Position numbers and translations under genes: made by a program
NCBI RefSeq assembly: GCF_021917145.1
Contig: NC_061071.1
Coordinates: forward strand, 4,731,689-4,795,688
Reading direction: 5' to 3'
Length of the DNA stretch: 64,000 nt
Source: Hypomesus transpacificus
Lineage: Eukaryota; Chordata; Actinopteri; Osmeriformes; Osmeridae
Notes under the pieces: model-generated
What the model saw: the letters and a program-made list of their open reading frames with translations, nothing else
What the model was told of the DNA's origin: nothing
The model's database searches: none
In this document: piece by piece, positions 54,745-64,000 of the stretch
Position numbering within the stretch: the stretch's first letter is position 1
How the letters are laid out: every line of letters starts with the position of its first letter

Positions 54745-55502
54745 AATGATGAACTCAGAAGACCGAACCACACAACGTACGGCCTTGTTGCCCCTGTCTG
54801 TGCAGCTCCCACACCACACTGTGATGCAACCAGTCAGTTTGCTCTCTATAGTGCATCTGTAAAAGTTAGTGAGGATGACTGAGTCCATGCCAAACTTCGT
54901 CTCCTCGAGTAGAAGAGGCGTTTCCGGGCTACTTTGACCACCTCGTCCGTGTGAGCAGACCAGTTGAGGTCATTGCTGATGTTCACCCCGAGGAACCTGA
55001 AGCAGATGACCTTTTCCACTTTGGATCCATTGATGTGAAGGTGGTGCATGCTCTTCCTCCTGCCGCCTCCTATAGTCCACAATCATCTCCTTAGTCTTGC
55101 TGACGTTGAGAAAGAGGTTTGTGTCCTGGCACAGTGATGTAAGGGTATCAACCTCCTCTCTGTAGGCTGACTCTACACTATCACAAATGAGGCCCACGAA
55201 GGTTGTGTTGTCAGCAAACTTAACAAGGAGGTTGGAGCTGTGCGTTGCCGCAAAGTCGTGAGTAAACAAGGAGAACGGGAGAGGGCTGAGCTGAGCACGA
55301 AGCCCTGGGGGGTGCCTGTGATGGTGATCAGTACGGATGAGGTGCGGTCACCGATTCTTACCACCTGTGGCGTCCCCGTCAGGAAGTGGAAGGTCCACTT
55401 GCATAGGGAGGTGCTTAGTCCCAGGTCCACAAGCTTGGAGACCAGTCTGGAGGGGATGATAGTGTTGAATGCTGAGCTGTAGTCAATGAACAGCATCCTC
55501 AC
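54745..55502 (-). mobile_element. Rex1/CR1-like LINE fragment
   Basis: Minus-strand frames: [20 protein letters not shown] with [11 protein letters not shown] (55,173-55,502), [16 protein letters not shown] and LFLNVSKTKEMIVDYRR (54,970-55,269), then VEKVICFRFLGVNIS (54,846-55,082). The catalytic FADD is FADN and the frames are broken. It is a relative of the LINE at 38,031-39,350 but a different insertion. It replaces the sequence that carries the octamer in VL4. Confidence 0.8.
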
Positions 55503-55509
55503 ATTCAGA

Positions 55510-56102
55510 ATGCCAATAACCTTCTGCCTATAACATTGTTGACATTTCTGTCATTCTGACAACTATAAGCAGAGGTCATCTTCCACATGTGGTGATGTCT
55601 GCTATCAGCAGCCAGTTCACTCATGCTTGGACTAAGTTCCTCAAATCAGTCAGTGAACACTTGTGTCGACTACAGCTGCTGGGATTATCTGTTAGTGGAG
55701 TCTGTCCTCTGTGACTTCACCCCCACTATTAAGTCTGGGATCATCATGTAGAATAAAGGAATATACAACATGGATCACAGTCCTAGCTGCTCTCTAGGCT
55801 GTGGACAATATGGAGGAAAACTAACAGTGGGTCTAAGGCTGGAGACTGGCTCTTCTGTTGTCATGGACTCTGGTGAGGACGACACATGAGAGGTTCACCA
55901 GAGTAGGTCCTGAAACATGGAGTAGGAATACAAGAAAGACCCAACTCACATGATGTTGGAGACAGAACCTCAGCTGCTGTTGAAGAGAGTGTAGTGCAGG
56001 ATTGTGTAGTATGCTGTAGTACAGTGCAGTGTTTTGTGAGTCCAGGTTGTAGCAGACAGCAGCTGTGTGCTCTGGTAGAGCTGCAGCATCACAACACACA
56101 GA
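55510..56102. other. Conserved flank 5' of J pair, copy 3
   Basis: It matches the flanks at 32,000-32,580 and 45,640-46,226. No coding potential. Confidence 0.65.
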
Positions 56103-56141
56103 GGTTTTTGTACGGCGACTTAACCAGAGTCAATCACTGTG
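56103..56141 (+). other. 23-spacer recombination signal of J5
   Basis: Nonamer ggtttttgt, 23-bp spacer identical to J1, heptamer cactgtg. Confidence 0.95.
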
Positions 56142-56179
56142 GAGGACTTTTGGTGGAGGCACCAGACTGGATGTTGGAA
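56142..56179 (+). CDS. IgL joining segment J5
   Basis: The segment encodes [12 protein letters not shown] (Arg where J1 and J3 have Trp). Donor gtaagt at 56,180. Confidence 0.95.
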
Positions 56180-56443
56180 GTAAGTATCTGAAAAAGATTG
56201 AATCTTATCTTTGTTTGACTTAAAAATATATCTTTAAATCAACTGTCACTTCTCAGATAAACAAAACAATGATGAAAATTCAGAATCATCGCGTTTCAGA
56301 ATTTTTCATTAAAAATTGTTCGAATGTTTTTTCCTTATTCACTAAAGTAGCCATTAAAATGAATCCCTCTGGAAGTATTCTTGCTTTTTAAACAACTTAA
56401 TTAAAGTCTAAAGAAGCTGTGAATTCAGCAGCAATAGGAGGGA

Positions 56444-56482
56444 GGTTTTTGTACGGGCAGTAATAGGGTTTGTATCACTGTG
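56444..56482 (+). other. 23-spacer recombination signal of J6
   Basis: Nonamer ggtttttgt, 23-bp spacer with two differences from J2, heptamer cactgtg. Confidence 0.95.
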
Positions 56483-56520
56483 GTACACATTTGGTGGCGG
56501 TACCAGACTGGATGTTGGAA
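56483..56520 (+). CDS. IgL joining segment J6
   Basis: The segment encodes [12 protein letters not shown]. Donor gtaagtt at 56,521. The C3 exon begins 696 bp later. Confidence 0.95.
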
Positions 56521-57216
56521 GTAAGTTAAAAACTTAACTTAAATAGATGAAGCTTTTTGAGTGTTTTTGAGTTTTATAGACATGTCAAGGTTATTCTTTT
56601 TTTCAGTGTTCATTTCTATTCACTAAAAATAAAATACAATTACCAGCATGGGTAGACCATTACAACCTTAGAGATCAATTTTTTTTCTTAATTTATCTAC
56701 TTTCTGTTGAATTTTTTAAATAGCTTGGTCACAAAGTTTGTGTTCTTGCTTCAAGTTAAAGACGTTTGTTCACGGGTAGATTTTCTAATCATCGAACACG
56801 ATTTGACGTGTTTTTTGGTTATGTAAGCCCTTTCATTTTGATATCTATACTTATGGTAATATCTATTTTGTCTATTCATGAAATACACTGTAGATTTGCT
56901 AATTTTGCCAGGCTCAATTTATTACATATACTATACCTTACATACTATACCTGAAATGGCCATAGTCATTTCCTGAAAGAACACCTTCATTTGTTTCTTT
57001 ATATATCAATATACTAACTCATGTTCATGTTTTAAATAAAATTAATCAGTTTGATAACACTATGAAAATGTATTGATGTTTTCAAATGAATCCTAAGGTG
57101 TCAACATTAAGGGGTTTGAGTCGTTGGTTGAAATAGCAGAAGTTCATCTCTGCCATCAAAGACAATCTTAAACTGCTGTGTAGTTGTGGAATCTGACGTA
57201 TTGTGTTTGTCTCCAG

Positions 57217-57536
57217 GCAACCATGCCCCCACCCTGACGGTGCTGCCCCCCTCCAGTGAGGAACTGTCCAGTAAGAGTACGGCCACGCTGATGTGTCTGG
57301 CCAACAAGGGCTTCCCCTCAGACTGGACCCTCAGCTGGAAGGTGGACGGGAGCAGCAAGAAGAGCCAGGAGGCCAGCAGGGGGCTCCTGGAGAAGGACGG
57401 CCAGTACAGCTGGAGCAGCACCCTGACTCTCACTGCCCAGGAGTGGGCCAGGGTGCTGGAGGTGACCTGTGAGGCCCACCAGAGCTCCCAGCCTACGGTC
57501 ACTCACACCCTGAAGAGAGAGCAGTGTTCTGAGTAG
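57217..57536 (+). CDS. IgL constant exon C3
   Basis: A 320-nt constant exon with the same borders as C1 and C2, stop TAG at 57,534. It differs from C1 at three bases by eye, two of them changing residues: Arg to His near the N-terminus (SNHAPTLTV) and Ser to Arg in EWARVLEV. The core cysteines, Trp and terminal QCSE are all present, so it should be functional. aataaa lies at 57,788-57,793. It uses J5 and J6. Its nearest intact V is VL5. Confidence 0.97.
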
Positions 57537-57787
57537 CCCCAGGCTCACACAGCCCTGTGGAGAGGGGCTGCTTCCTCTGCTGGGACTCTGTTCTGTGCTC
57601 AGCCATTCTGTGTCCCCCTGATGGCTCACATGCAGACTAACAGGGAGCTTTGCTAGAGTCCACGTGTCGCTACTGTTTGTAGACTGAGGTTTTATCAGTG
57701 CTAAAGTTGACGTGTTCTGCTTTTGGTCACTATTCACTCTGTTAGTTGGCTTTGCTTTGTTGCTGGAAAGTTGTTATTTTATGGGAC

Positions 57788-57793
57788 AATAAA
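57788..57793 (+). terminator. Polyadenylation signal of C3
   Basis: aataaa 252 bp after the C3 stop. The following bases carry a short insertion (cttcttttcttcaag) absent from the other copies. Confidence 0.85.
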
Positions 57794-58299
57794 GATCTTC
57801 TTTTCTTCAAGTTCTTGTTGAACTTGAAACTGCTGAATTTTGACTTTATTCATAAAAATATTGATTGATTGATTGCAGTATGCATCAAAAAATCGGATTG
57901 TACATTGAAAATATCTAATTACAACACGCAATTGTTGTCAAATAATGAAAGTAATACAAAGAATGATACATTATCAACCATTGCTGTTTCAATGAAACTA
58001 CAACTGTAACGAAATGTAGATATTATCCAGACCAAACTTCAATCAGCTTCCATTCATCACTTATATGTATCTGTCATCATGACACAACATATAGCAGGAG
58101 ATCTTACCTTTTACCACCATGATAACATGAGATTGTGATGTTCACCCAATATGGACAGACTCAACCAAATCTGATTCAGTCTGAATAACATTTGAATTAA
58201 TTTATTAAATACATTAATGAATTCTGCAGTGAGAAAAAGGGTCCCTAATCTGTAGGGCCCTTATAATCTTATAATTAAGTGTTAATTTTTCTTAATCTC

Positions 58300-58580
58300 C
58301 TGGGGCCAGGTGAGCATCTGGTGACAGTGCTGCTCTATTCTGGGAGTAGCAGAACCAGCCACCCTGACTATGCAAATTTCAGTTTCACTCCCACAGCTCC
58401 AATCTACAGTTGAACAGTTGAGTCTAAAATACCCCGGCCTGGGCCAGGTGTGAGGGGGGCTGGTTTCATTAATATGGGGGGAAAGGAGGGGGGGCTTGTG
58501 AGTCATCTAACTCCTGTCTGAGATGAATGTAACACAGGAATGGAAGTGGTGACTTCCTCTTAAGTCTTCATGTTAGAGTT
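58300..58580. promoter_or_regulatory. Candidate IgL enhancer 3' of C3
   Basis: The octamer atgcaaat is at 58,370-58,377 followed by ttcagtttcactccc. E-boxes caggtg and catctg precede it, as 3' of C1. Confidence 0.6.
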
Positions 58581-59312
58581 CTGACAGGAACTGTCATCTG
58601 ATGTAGAAAACGTCATGACAGAATCGAAGTGTATGTCAGATATTAGGTTTCAGTGAGACAGATGACAGAGGTAGAAAGGTAATTGATCGTGATAGGGATG
58701 ATGATGATGATGATTAGGAAGGCTGACTAGGATGATTGTGGTATTTTTAAAACATGTTATACCTTTTAAATGACTGTCCAGTAATTATTCAGTATCAGGG
58801 ATATCGACCAGCCTGATGAATATATAGTCTCTGATGAATATTAAGTCTGAATAAGAGTCAGTGAAAACATGTTTCATACAAATATATAAAAAAATTATGT
58901 TTTGTACTTCTATAAGTGATTTAATATTTAAACGTCATGAGCCTAAACATTTTCAGGACTGCTTTAACATGAGGGTGGGTTGTTTGACATATATTATCTT
59001 GGTTACTATGCTGTTGCCAAGCAGTATTGTATTATGGCACTGTTATGTTACGACATCTAATAGGAAATGCACCTGCGCACTATTTGCAGGGTTGTAGTGT
59101 TCACGGGGTTTTGTGGTTTGACTAAACAACACAAACTGTACTCCCGTCTCCTGCCTGGTTATTTACACAAATATTACAATGAACACCACTGATATATTCA
59201 GCTCAGTGTGACAAAGGCCAGTCAGTGTTCCATGTCACTTTCTCTTCCCTCTCAGCACCTGCAGTAGGTCTCAGCTGTAGCAGTGTAGTCACTGTGCAGC
59301 CTGACTGAGGGA

Positions 59313-59340
59313 GGTTTTTGTACGGCTCTGTATCACTGTG
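59313..59340 (-). other. 12-spacer recombination signal of VL7
   Basis: Heptamer CACAGTG, 12-bp spacer, nonamer ACAAAAACC; consensus. Confidence 0.95.
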
Positions 59341-59853
59341 TGAACACGTTACCAATGTGCCAACTCTGACAGTAGTAATCTCCTGCATCTTCAGCCTGGA
59401 CTCCACTGATGGTCAGAGTGAAGTCACTCCCAGATCCACTGCCACTGAATCTAGATGCAGTCCCAGTGTGCAGCGTTTTAACAGTGCGGATCAGGAGACT
59501 GGGTTGTTTTCCAGGTTTCTGGAGGTACCACGCTAGAAACTGGTGACCCCATGATTGACCATTGTAACAATCTCCATACACATCACTGCTGGTTTTACAC
59601 TGCAGAGAGACGTCTGTTCTGGGAGAACAGCTTTCACTGCAGGAGTCTGAGTCACAGTGATCTGTCCTCTGGACTCTATGGGTGAAAAGAGAGTGTTATT
59701 ACCATACAAAAGCATATTTTTTTACTCAATTAACAGGAGAACATAATTTAAACATCCGTCGTTTGAGCTGTTTGACTAAATTGTGTTTCATAGATCTCTC
59801 TTACCCTCTATATAGACAGCTAGAGTCCAGATGAAGATGGTGATCAGAGTCAT
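59341..59853 (-). pseudogene. IgL variable segment VL7 (family B), frameshifted
   Basis: Leader exon 59,805-59,853 ([16 protein letters not shown]) and V exon 59,341-59,675. One base is missing in framework 1 at about 59,610 (ctgcagagagacgtctgttctggg, 24 nt against 25 in VL5), so the frame shifts before the first Cys. The second CDR1 Cys is also changed to Phe (HQFLAWY). The rest, including [13 protein letters not shown], is kept and the recombination signal is consensus. Promoter TATA-like box at 59,920 and variant octamer at 59,957 remain. Confidence 0.9.
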
Positions 59854-60482
59854 GGTTGTTGTGGGTTCTGTTGTCATGAAGGAGAAGCTCTCAGTTAGGA
59901 GGTGTTGAACTCACAGGACTATAAACACTCCCAGACCACTGAAGCATGTGCTGCCTATGCAAAGTGTCCTCTCTGTACAGACAGGCTTTCCTGGACCCAC
60001 AGAGAAACTGTAGTTGAAGAGATGCGTGACTTGATGCTGTTTCTCTAAAACCATAGTCTCTGTCACTCTCTAGTGGTCAGTGTCAGTACTGTGACTATTA
60101 TGAAGACTGATAACGTTTGTGGTATTTTTGAAACTTAAAATAATTTTTATATCACATCACAGTTGGCCCTCCTTTAATCCTTTAATGTTATATTCAGTAT
60201 GAGTTACCTGCTGTTCAGTAATAACAGCAGTTTTAACAGCAATATAGACATTGTTTAGTTTTTAAATTAATTTTATGGTATTTGTAACTTAATTTGCTGG
60301 TGTTTTCAGCAGTTTTTTGACATCAGGGTGGGTTAGTTAATATTTTGACAAAACTGGTGTACTCATAGTAATTCATTGTAACAAACGCCAGTCAGTGTTG
60401 CAGTTCACTGTCTTTTCCCCCTCAGAACCTGCAGTAGGTCTCAGCTGTAGCAGTGCAGTTACTGTGTAGTCTGTCTGAGCGA

Positions 60483-60510
60483 GGTTTTTGTACGGCTCTG
60501 TATTACTGTG
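60483..60510 (-). other. Degenerate 12-spacer signal of VL8
   Basis: Nonamer ACAAAAACC is intact but the heptamer is CACAGTA, losing the last consensus base. Confidence 0.8.
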
Positions 60511-61302
60511 TGAACACCCAGACACTGTTAAGGTAGTCAACTCTGACAGTAGTTATCTCCTACATCTTCATGTCTTCTACAAGTCTCTGGACGTACCAGA
60601 ATAGACAAGGGATACCTGATCTATAACAGCCTCTCACAGTTCTGAGTCACAGTGATCTGTCTTCTGCGCTATGGGCGAAATGACAATAGTATTACTGTAC
60701 CGAAACATGGTCCTATGGTCCCTCATGTCACGAACTGTGTGTAGTGACCGAAAGAACGAGATAGCGAATACAAGCGGACAAAATAAGTTTTCTCCGCAGG
60801 GTATCCGGGCTCTCCCTTAGAGATAGGGTGAGGAGCTCGGTCATCCGGGAGGGGCTCAGAGTAGAACCGCTGCTCCTCCGCGTCAAGAGGAGCCAGCTGA
60901 GGTGGCTCGGGCATCTGATCAGGATGCCTCCTGGACGCCTCCCTGGTGAGGTGTTCTGGCCACGTCCCACTGGGAAGAGGCCTCAGGACTCAGGACACGC
61001 TGGAGGGACTATGTCTCTCGGCTGGCCTGGGAACGCCTCGGGGTCCCCCAGGAAGAGCTGGTGGAAGTGGCCGGGGAGAGGGAAGTCTGGGCCTCCCTGC
61101 TTAGGTTGCTGCCCCCGCGACCCGACCCCCGGAAAAGCGGCAGATGATGGATGGATGGTACCGAAACATTTTAATTATATGACAGGATTGCAGAATTTAA
61201 TCATCTGTTATTTGAGATGATTTAATTCATTTAATGTCATAGATCTTTCTTACCCTCTATATAGACAGCTAGAGTCCAGATGAAGATGGTGATCAGAGTC
61301 AT
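60511..61302 (-). pseudogene. IgL variable segment VL8 (family B), deleted and interrupted
   Basis: The leader exon (61,254-61,302; [16 protein letters not shown]) is recognisable. The V exon (60,511-60,668) is only 158 bp: much of framework 1 and most of framework 3 are missing. A short piece of framework 2 (QRLVDVP-like) remains, with a CDR1 resembling VL1 (atctataacagcctct). A Rex3-like LINE copy (60,709-61,157) sits in the leader intron. Upstream, the promoter breaks off after the TATA-like box (61,348) and joins coiled-coil relic sequence at about 61,374. Confidence 0.85.
60709..61157 (+). mobile_element. Rex3/RTE-like LINE, 5'-truncated, in VL8 intron
   Basis: The plus frame encodes MRSSVIREGLRVEPLLLRV, SQLRWLGHLIRMPPGRLPGE and, after a frameshift, a C-terminus ending PPRPDP. 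The 3' end is a gatg repeat (gatgatggatggatgg). gtaccgaaacat flanks the copy at 60,697-60,708 and 61,158-61,169, a perfect 12-bp target duplication. Confidence 0.9.
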
Positions 61303-61379
61303 GGTTGTTTTGGGTTCTGTTGTCATGAAGGACAACATTCACAAGACTATAAACACTCCCAGACCACTGAAGGAAGAGA

Positions 61380-62585
61380 TAGGATAAAAGACAGAAAGAG
61401 GATCTAAGAGGAACCTTGAAAGACAGAAAATATAGACAGTAGTGCCAAACGTGATGGAGGGTGCAACAGAAAAAGAAGCACTGAAAAGGGAAGTTGAGAA
61501 TATCAGAGTGAGAAAGATGGAAAGACTGCAAGAACAGGAACGCCAAAAGAAGGAGAGAGAGGTAGCAAAATAAATAGAAAATAAATGACAGAAAGACCAC
61601 AAGAGGACCTTCAGACAGAGGATAATTGAAAGACTTGAAAGAGAACTGCCGTGTGATCTTGAAATAAGGGAGGGACAGAAAGACAGCACAAGCAGGAGAG
61701 ACAGGAGATGGATAAGAGGCAGATAGAATGGGAGAGCAAGGAAGCAAGACATAAAGAAGGCCTGCAAAAAAAATATGAAAGACTTAAAGAAAACGATATA
61801 GTGAGACATTAAAAGACTGCATAAAAATGAACAGGACCAGTCCAGACAGACAGTCCCTGCAGAGAGAACTTGAACAGTGCTGCTAGACGTGGCTCGTTGA
61901 GGAAGACATGGATGATCCAATGCATGCAGAGGAGGGGGACAGATCAGAGAAGGAGAGACTAACGGAGGAGAGACAGAGAGAGGAAATGCAAATGGCGGAA
62001 AGGACGCAAAGAGAAGAGAAAAGTGATGAGTTGAGATGGACAAAAAGGAGCCAGGGGATGGAAAGAGACAGAAATGATGAGACCGAAAGAGCTTGAGAAA
62101 AAGGTGTAGGAAGAAAGCAGAAAATTAGGAAGAGAGGGAGGAGGACGAGGAGAAGGAGAGAGTAAGAGTGATTTGAAGAGTGAATTAAACTCAGTTGGTC
62201 AAGTTGTGTGACATGAAAGTAAAAGCTGCATATAACTGTTGTCTCCAAAAAACATTTCATTCACAATTAGATTTAGTTGAAGATAGGGCAAGAAGAGAGG
62301 ATAAGAAAATGAAAGCGTTGGAGAAGAAATGGGAGGAGGAAGACAGACAACGACAGGCTTGTAAACAACCATCAGATGCAATGACAAAGAAGGAGTGGCA
62401 GGAGAAGCAGAGACTGGCAGTCGTGAGGAGAACGGAGAGAAAAGAAAGAGTCCCGGAGCTGCAGAGACAGCAGAACATACAAGAGGAGCAAAGACCACAA
62501 GGACAGGAAGAAAATGGATTAACAAGACACTATGTCACAGAGGACAAGGTTAATAACAGTAGTGATGATGTCGTGCACTGAGTTC
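61380..62585 (+). pseudogene. Coiled-coil protein relic, right copy
   Basis: The plus strand is strongly purine-rich and encodes charged helical segments in changing frames, for example MEGATEKEALKREVENIRVRK and ERLQEQERQKKEREVAK near 61,450. The longest open part, 62,195-62,581, encodes LDLVEDRARREDKKMKALEK and KKEWQEKQRLAVVRRTERKE. Stops and frameshifts occur throughout the rest. The 3' part is duplicated at 30,409-30,775, at the far end of the IgL locus. The pattern resembles the coiled-coil tail of GIMAP-type or similar proteins. No GTPase or other N-terminal domain is visible, so the parent family is not certain. Confidence 0.55.
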
Positions 62586-62746
62586 GGATAAAAGTGTAAC
62601 AACACTGAGTTTGAATGAATGAGTGTCAATAAACTCAGTTTTATAACAGCTAAATAATGAATATTGGCTAATCATAAACAACATCATAAACAACTTTACA
62701 TGTTGAAGCGTTCTCAGGAGTGCTTTGACATGAGGGTGGGTTAGAT

Positions 62747-62937
62747 CAGTGGTTCTCAATCCTGGTCCTCGGGACCCCCTGCCCTGCATGTTTTAGACGT
62801 TTCCCTCCTCAAACACACCTGATTCAAATGGATGGGTCGTTATCAGGAGCATTTATTTGACTCAGGTGTGTTGGAGCAGGGAAATGTCTAAAACATGCAG
62901 GGCAGGGGGTCCTGAGGACCAGGATTGAGAACCACTG
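62747..62937. mobile_element. 191-bp palindromic hAT MITE
   Basis: The first ~58 bp (cagtggttctcaatcctggt...) are the near-perfect inverted complement of the last ~58 bp. ggttagat flanks both sides (62,739-62,746 and 62,938-62,945). The matching sequence near VL1 (about 30,916, gggttagataacat) is the empty site. Confidence 0.9.
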
Positions 62938-62945
62938 GGTTAGAT

Positions 62946-63105
62946 AATATATGAACACCACTGATATATTCAGCTCAGTGTAACAAAGGCCAGACAGTGT
63001 TCCATGTCACTGTCTCTTCCCCCTCAGCACCTGCAGTAGGTCAGGGGTCAGCTGTAGCAGTGCAGTCACTGTGCAGTCTGACTGAGGGAGGTTTTTTGTG
63101 CGGCT
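62946..63105 (-). pseudogene. VL9 relic: V 3' flank only
   Basis: 62,946-63,105 matches the sequence normally found just 3' of each V (gctcagtgtaacaaaggcca, cctgcagtaggt, gcagtcactgtgcagtctga) up to a nonamer-like ggttttttg. The heptamer and the whole V exon are absent; unrelated sequence begins at about 63,107. The gene was lost by deletion. Confidence 0.75.
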
Positions 63106-63219
63106 TTTTGAGAAAAACGAGTTGTCACACGTTGCACACAACACACACCTGTGCAGACATAGCCTACCGAGAGAGAACCCCCAAGTCGATTTTGAATATG
63201 AGCGAAAAAATTCAAGGAG

Positions 63220-63345
63220 ATGGACGACATCAAATTAATTTTCGAAGTTGAAGAGCACAGGGAGTTGTATGACCCCCAGCACCAATTTTACAAGGACAAC
63301 AGAGAGAAGGATCAATGCTGGGATGCTGTTGGGGCGGCTGTTTGA
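63220..63345 (+). pseudogene. MADF/Myb-like domain fragment of a DNA transposon
   Basis: The frame MDDIKLIFEVEEHRELYDPQ...HQFYKDNREKDQCWDAVGAAV ends in a stop. It resembles the start of a MADF/Myb-SANT-like domain, such as those of the accessory protein of Harbinger elements (acidic start, ELYD, then CW-x-x-[IV]G). Only the first 41 residues are present. Confidence 0.55.
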
Positions 63346-63587
63346 AAAACGTTTTTCCTAAATATAGCCTATGCCATGTTTATGTACCATGTCAGCGTGG
63401 AAGGCGTGCATCTGATGTCCCAACACCTTGCTATAGGCGACATAGGGTGCCTAGGGCGGCATGAAGAGGGTGGTGGCAAATTCCCGAGTGCATAAATAAA
63501 TGGACCCTCCCGCTGTTTCAAATGCACGATGCAGTCGGTGATTAAGATGCCAGTGAAACAGACATATATAGATTGGGCACGGTACAT

Positions 63588-64000
63588 TCACATTTATGCA
63601 TTTTAGCAGACGCTTTTATCCAAAGCGACATCCAAGAGAGAGCTTTACAAAAGAGCATAGGTCACTGATCATAACAACGAGGTAGTCCCAAACATTGCAA
63701 GCAGCCAAAACATGAAGCATACATTGTGAAAAAACTAAACAAGTGCCAAAAGGGAAGACCCATAAGAGCATGCAGTTATACAAGTTTACAAATTAAAACA
63801 ACATGAACCACAAAAAAGTGCAGGACTGTACCTGTGGAAGAACAATCAATAGTAAAATATTTCACAGCGAGTACAAGACTTAACTTCGTTATAACTAACC
63901 TACAAGAGCAACAAATCACTCAATAAGAGTCATTGTGATCCTGGAGGAAACTAACAACAGGTCTAGCCAAGCATTCCTAATTGCCGTTGTACTCCCGGAA
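63588..64000 (-). mobile_element. 3' end of an L2 LINE running off the window
   Basis: From cacatttatgcattttagca to the last bases (gtactcccggaa, the complement of the FREYN codons) this matches the 3' UTR and terminal codons of the L2 at 16,147-16,560 on the minus strand. The body would lie to the right of the window. Confidence 0.85.

Overview
The window is vertebrate nuclear DNA, and the gene content points to a ray-finned (teleost) fish. The evidence is an immunoglobulin light-chain (IgL) locus in the teleost cluster layout, with V segments on the strand opposite to J and C, plus teleost-type interspersed repeats: an L2 LINE, Rex3/RTE-like and Rex1/CR1-like LINEs, a tRNA-derived SINE with an L2-like tail, and hAT, Harbinger, piggyBac-type and Ty3/gypsy remnants. 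I cannot name the species.

Layout. 1-19,450 holds no host gene I can support. It is a repeat landscape of short terminal-inverted-repeat elements, hairpins, a 1.3 kb 17/20-nt minisatellite next to LTR-like direct repeats, a broken IS630/Tc1-like transposase, and an L2 LINE with an uninterrupted 969-codon ORF on the minus strand. 20,081-26,287 is an eight-exon plus-strand gene for an ARL13-like small GTPase (817 residues as modelled; all exon phases fit). Its large sixth exon carries 18 tandem copies of a 15-residue acidic/Cys/Ser repeat. 26,360-30,100 is repeat DNA again: a long inverted repeat around about 0.8 kb of CT-rich simple sequence, a 111-bp tandem pair and a 171-bp tandem array.

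31,000-63,100 is the IgL locus. I find three JJ-C cassettes on the plus strand (J at 32,620 and 32,961 with C at 33,674; J at 46,266 and 46,602 with C at 47,342; J at 56,142 and 56,483 with C at 57,217). Around them are nine V segments or relics on the minus strand, in two leader families (A: leader starts MSLII; B: MTLIT). Three V segments look intact (31,093, 39,812, 52,699); the rest are frameshifted, truncated or degraded. V segments carry 12-bp-spacer recombination signals and J segments 23-bp-spacer signals, so every V-to-J joint here would form by inversion. A conserved block 3' of each C, with an octamer and E-boxes, is a candidate enhancer. The cassettes are copies of one ancestral unit. 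Mobile elements inserted after duplication leave readable empty sites in the sister copies, including a 3.24-kb hAT element with an 8-bp target duplication and a 2.5-kb Harbinger-like element with a CAG duplication. The right edge runs into the 3' end of another L2 LINE.
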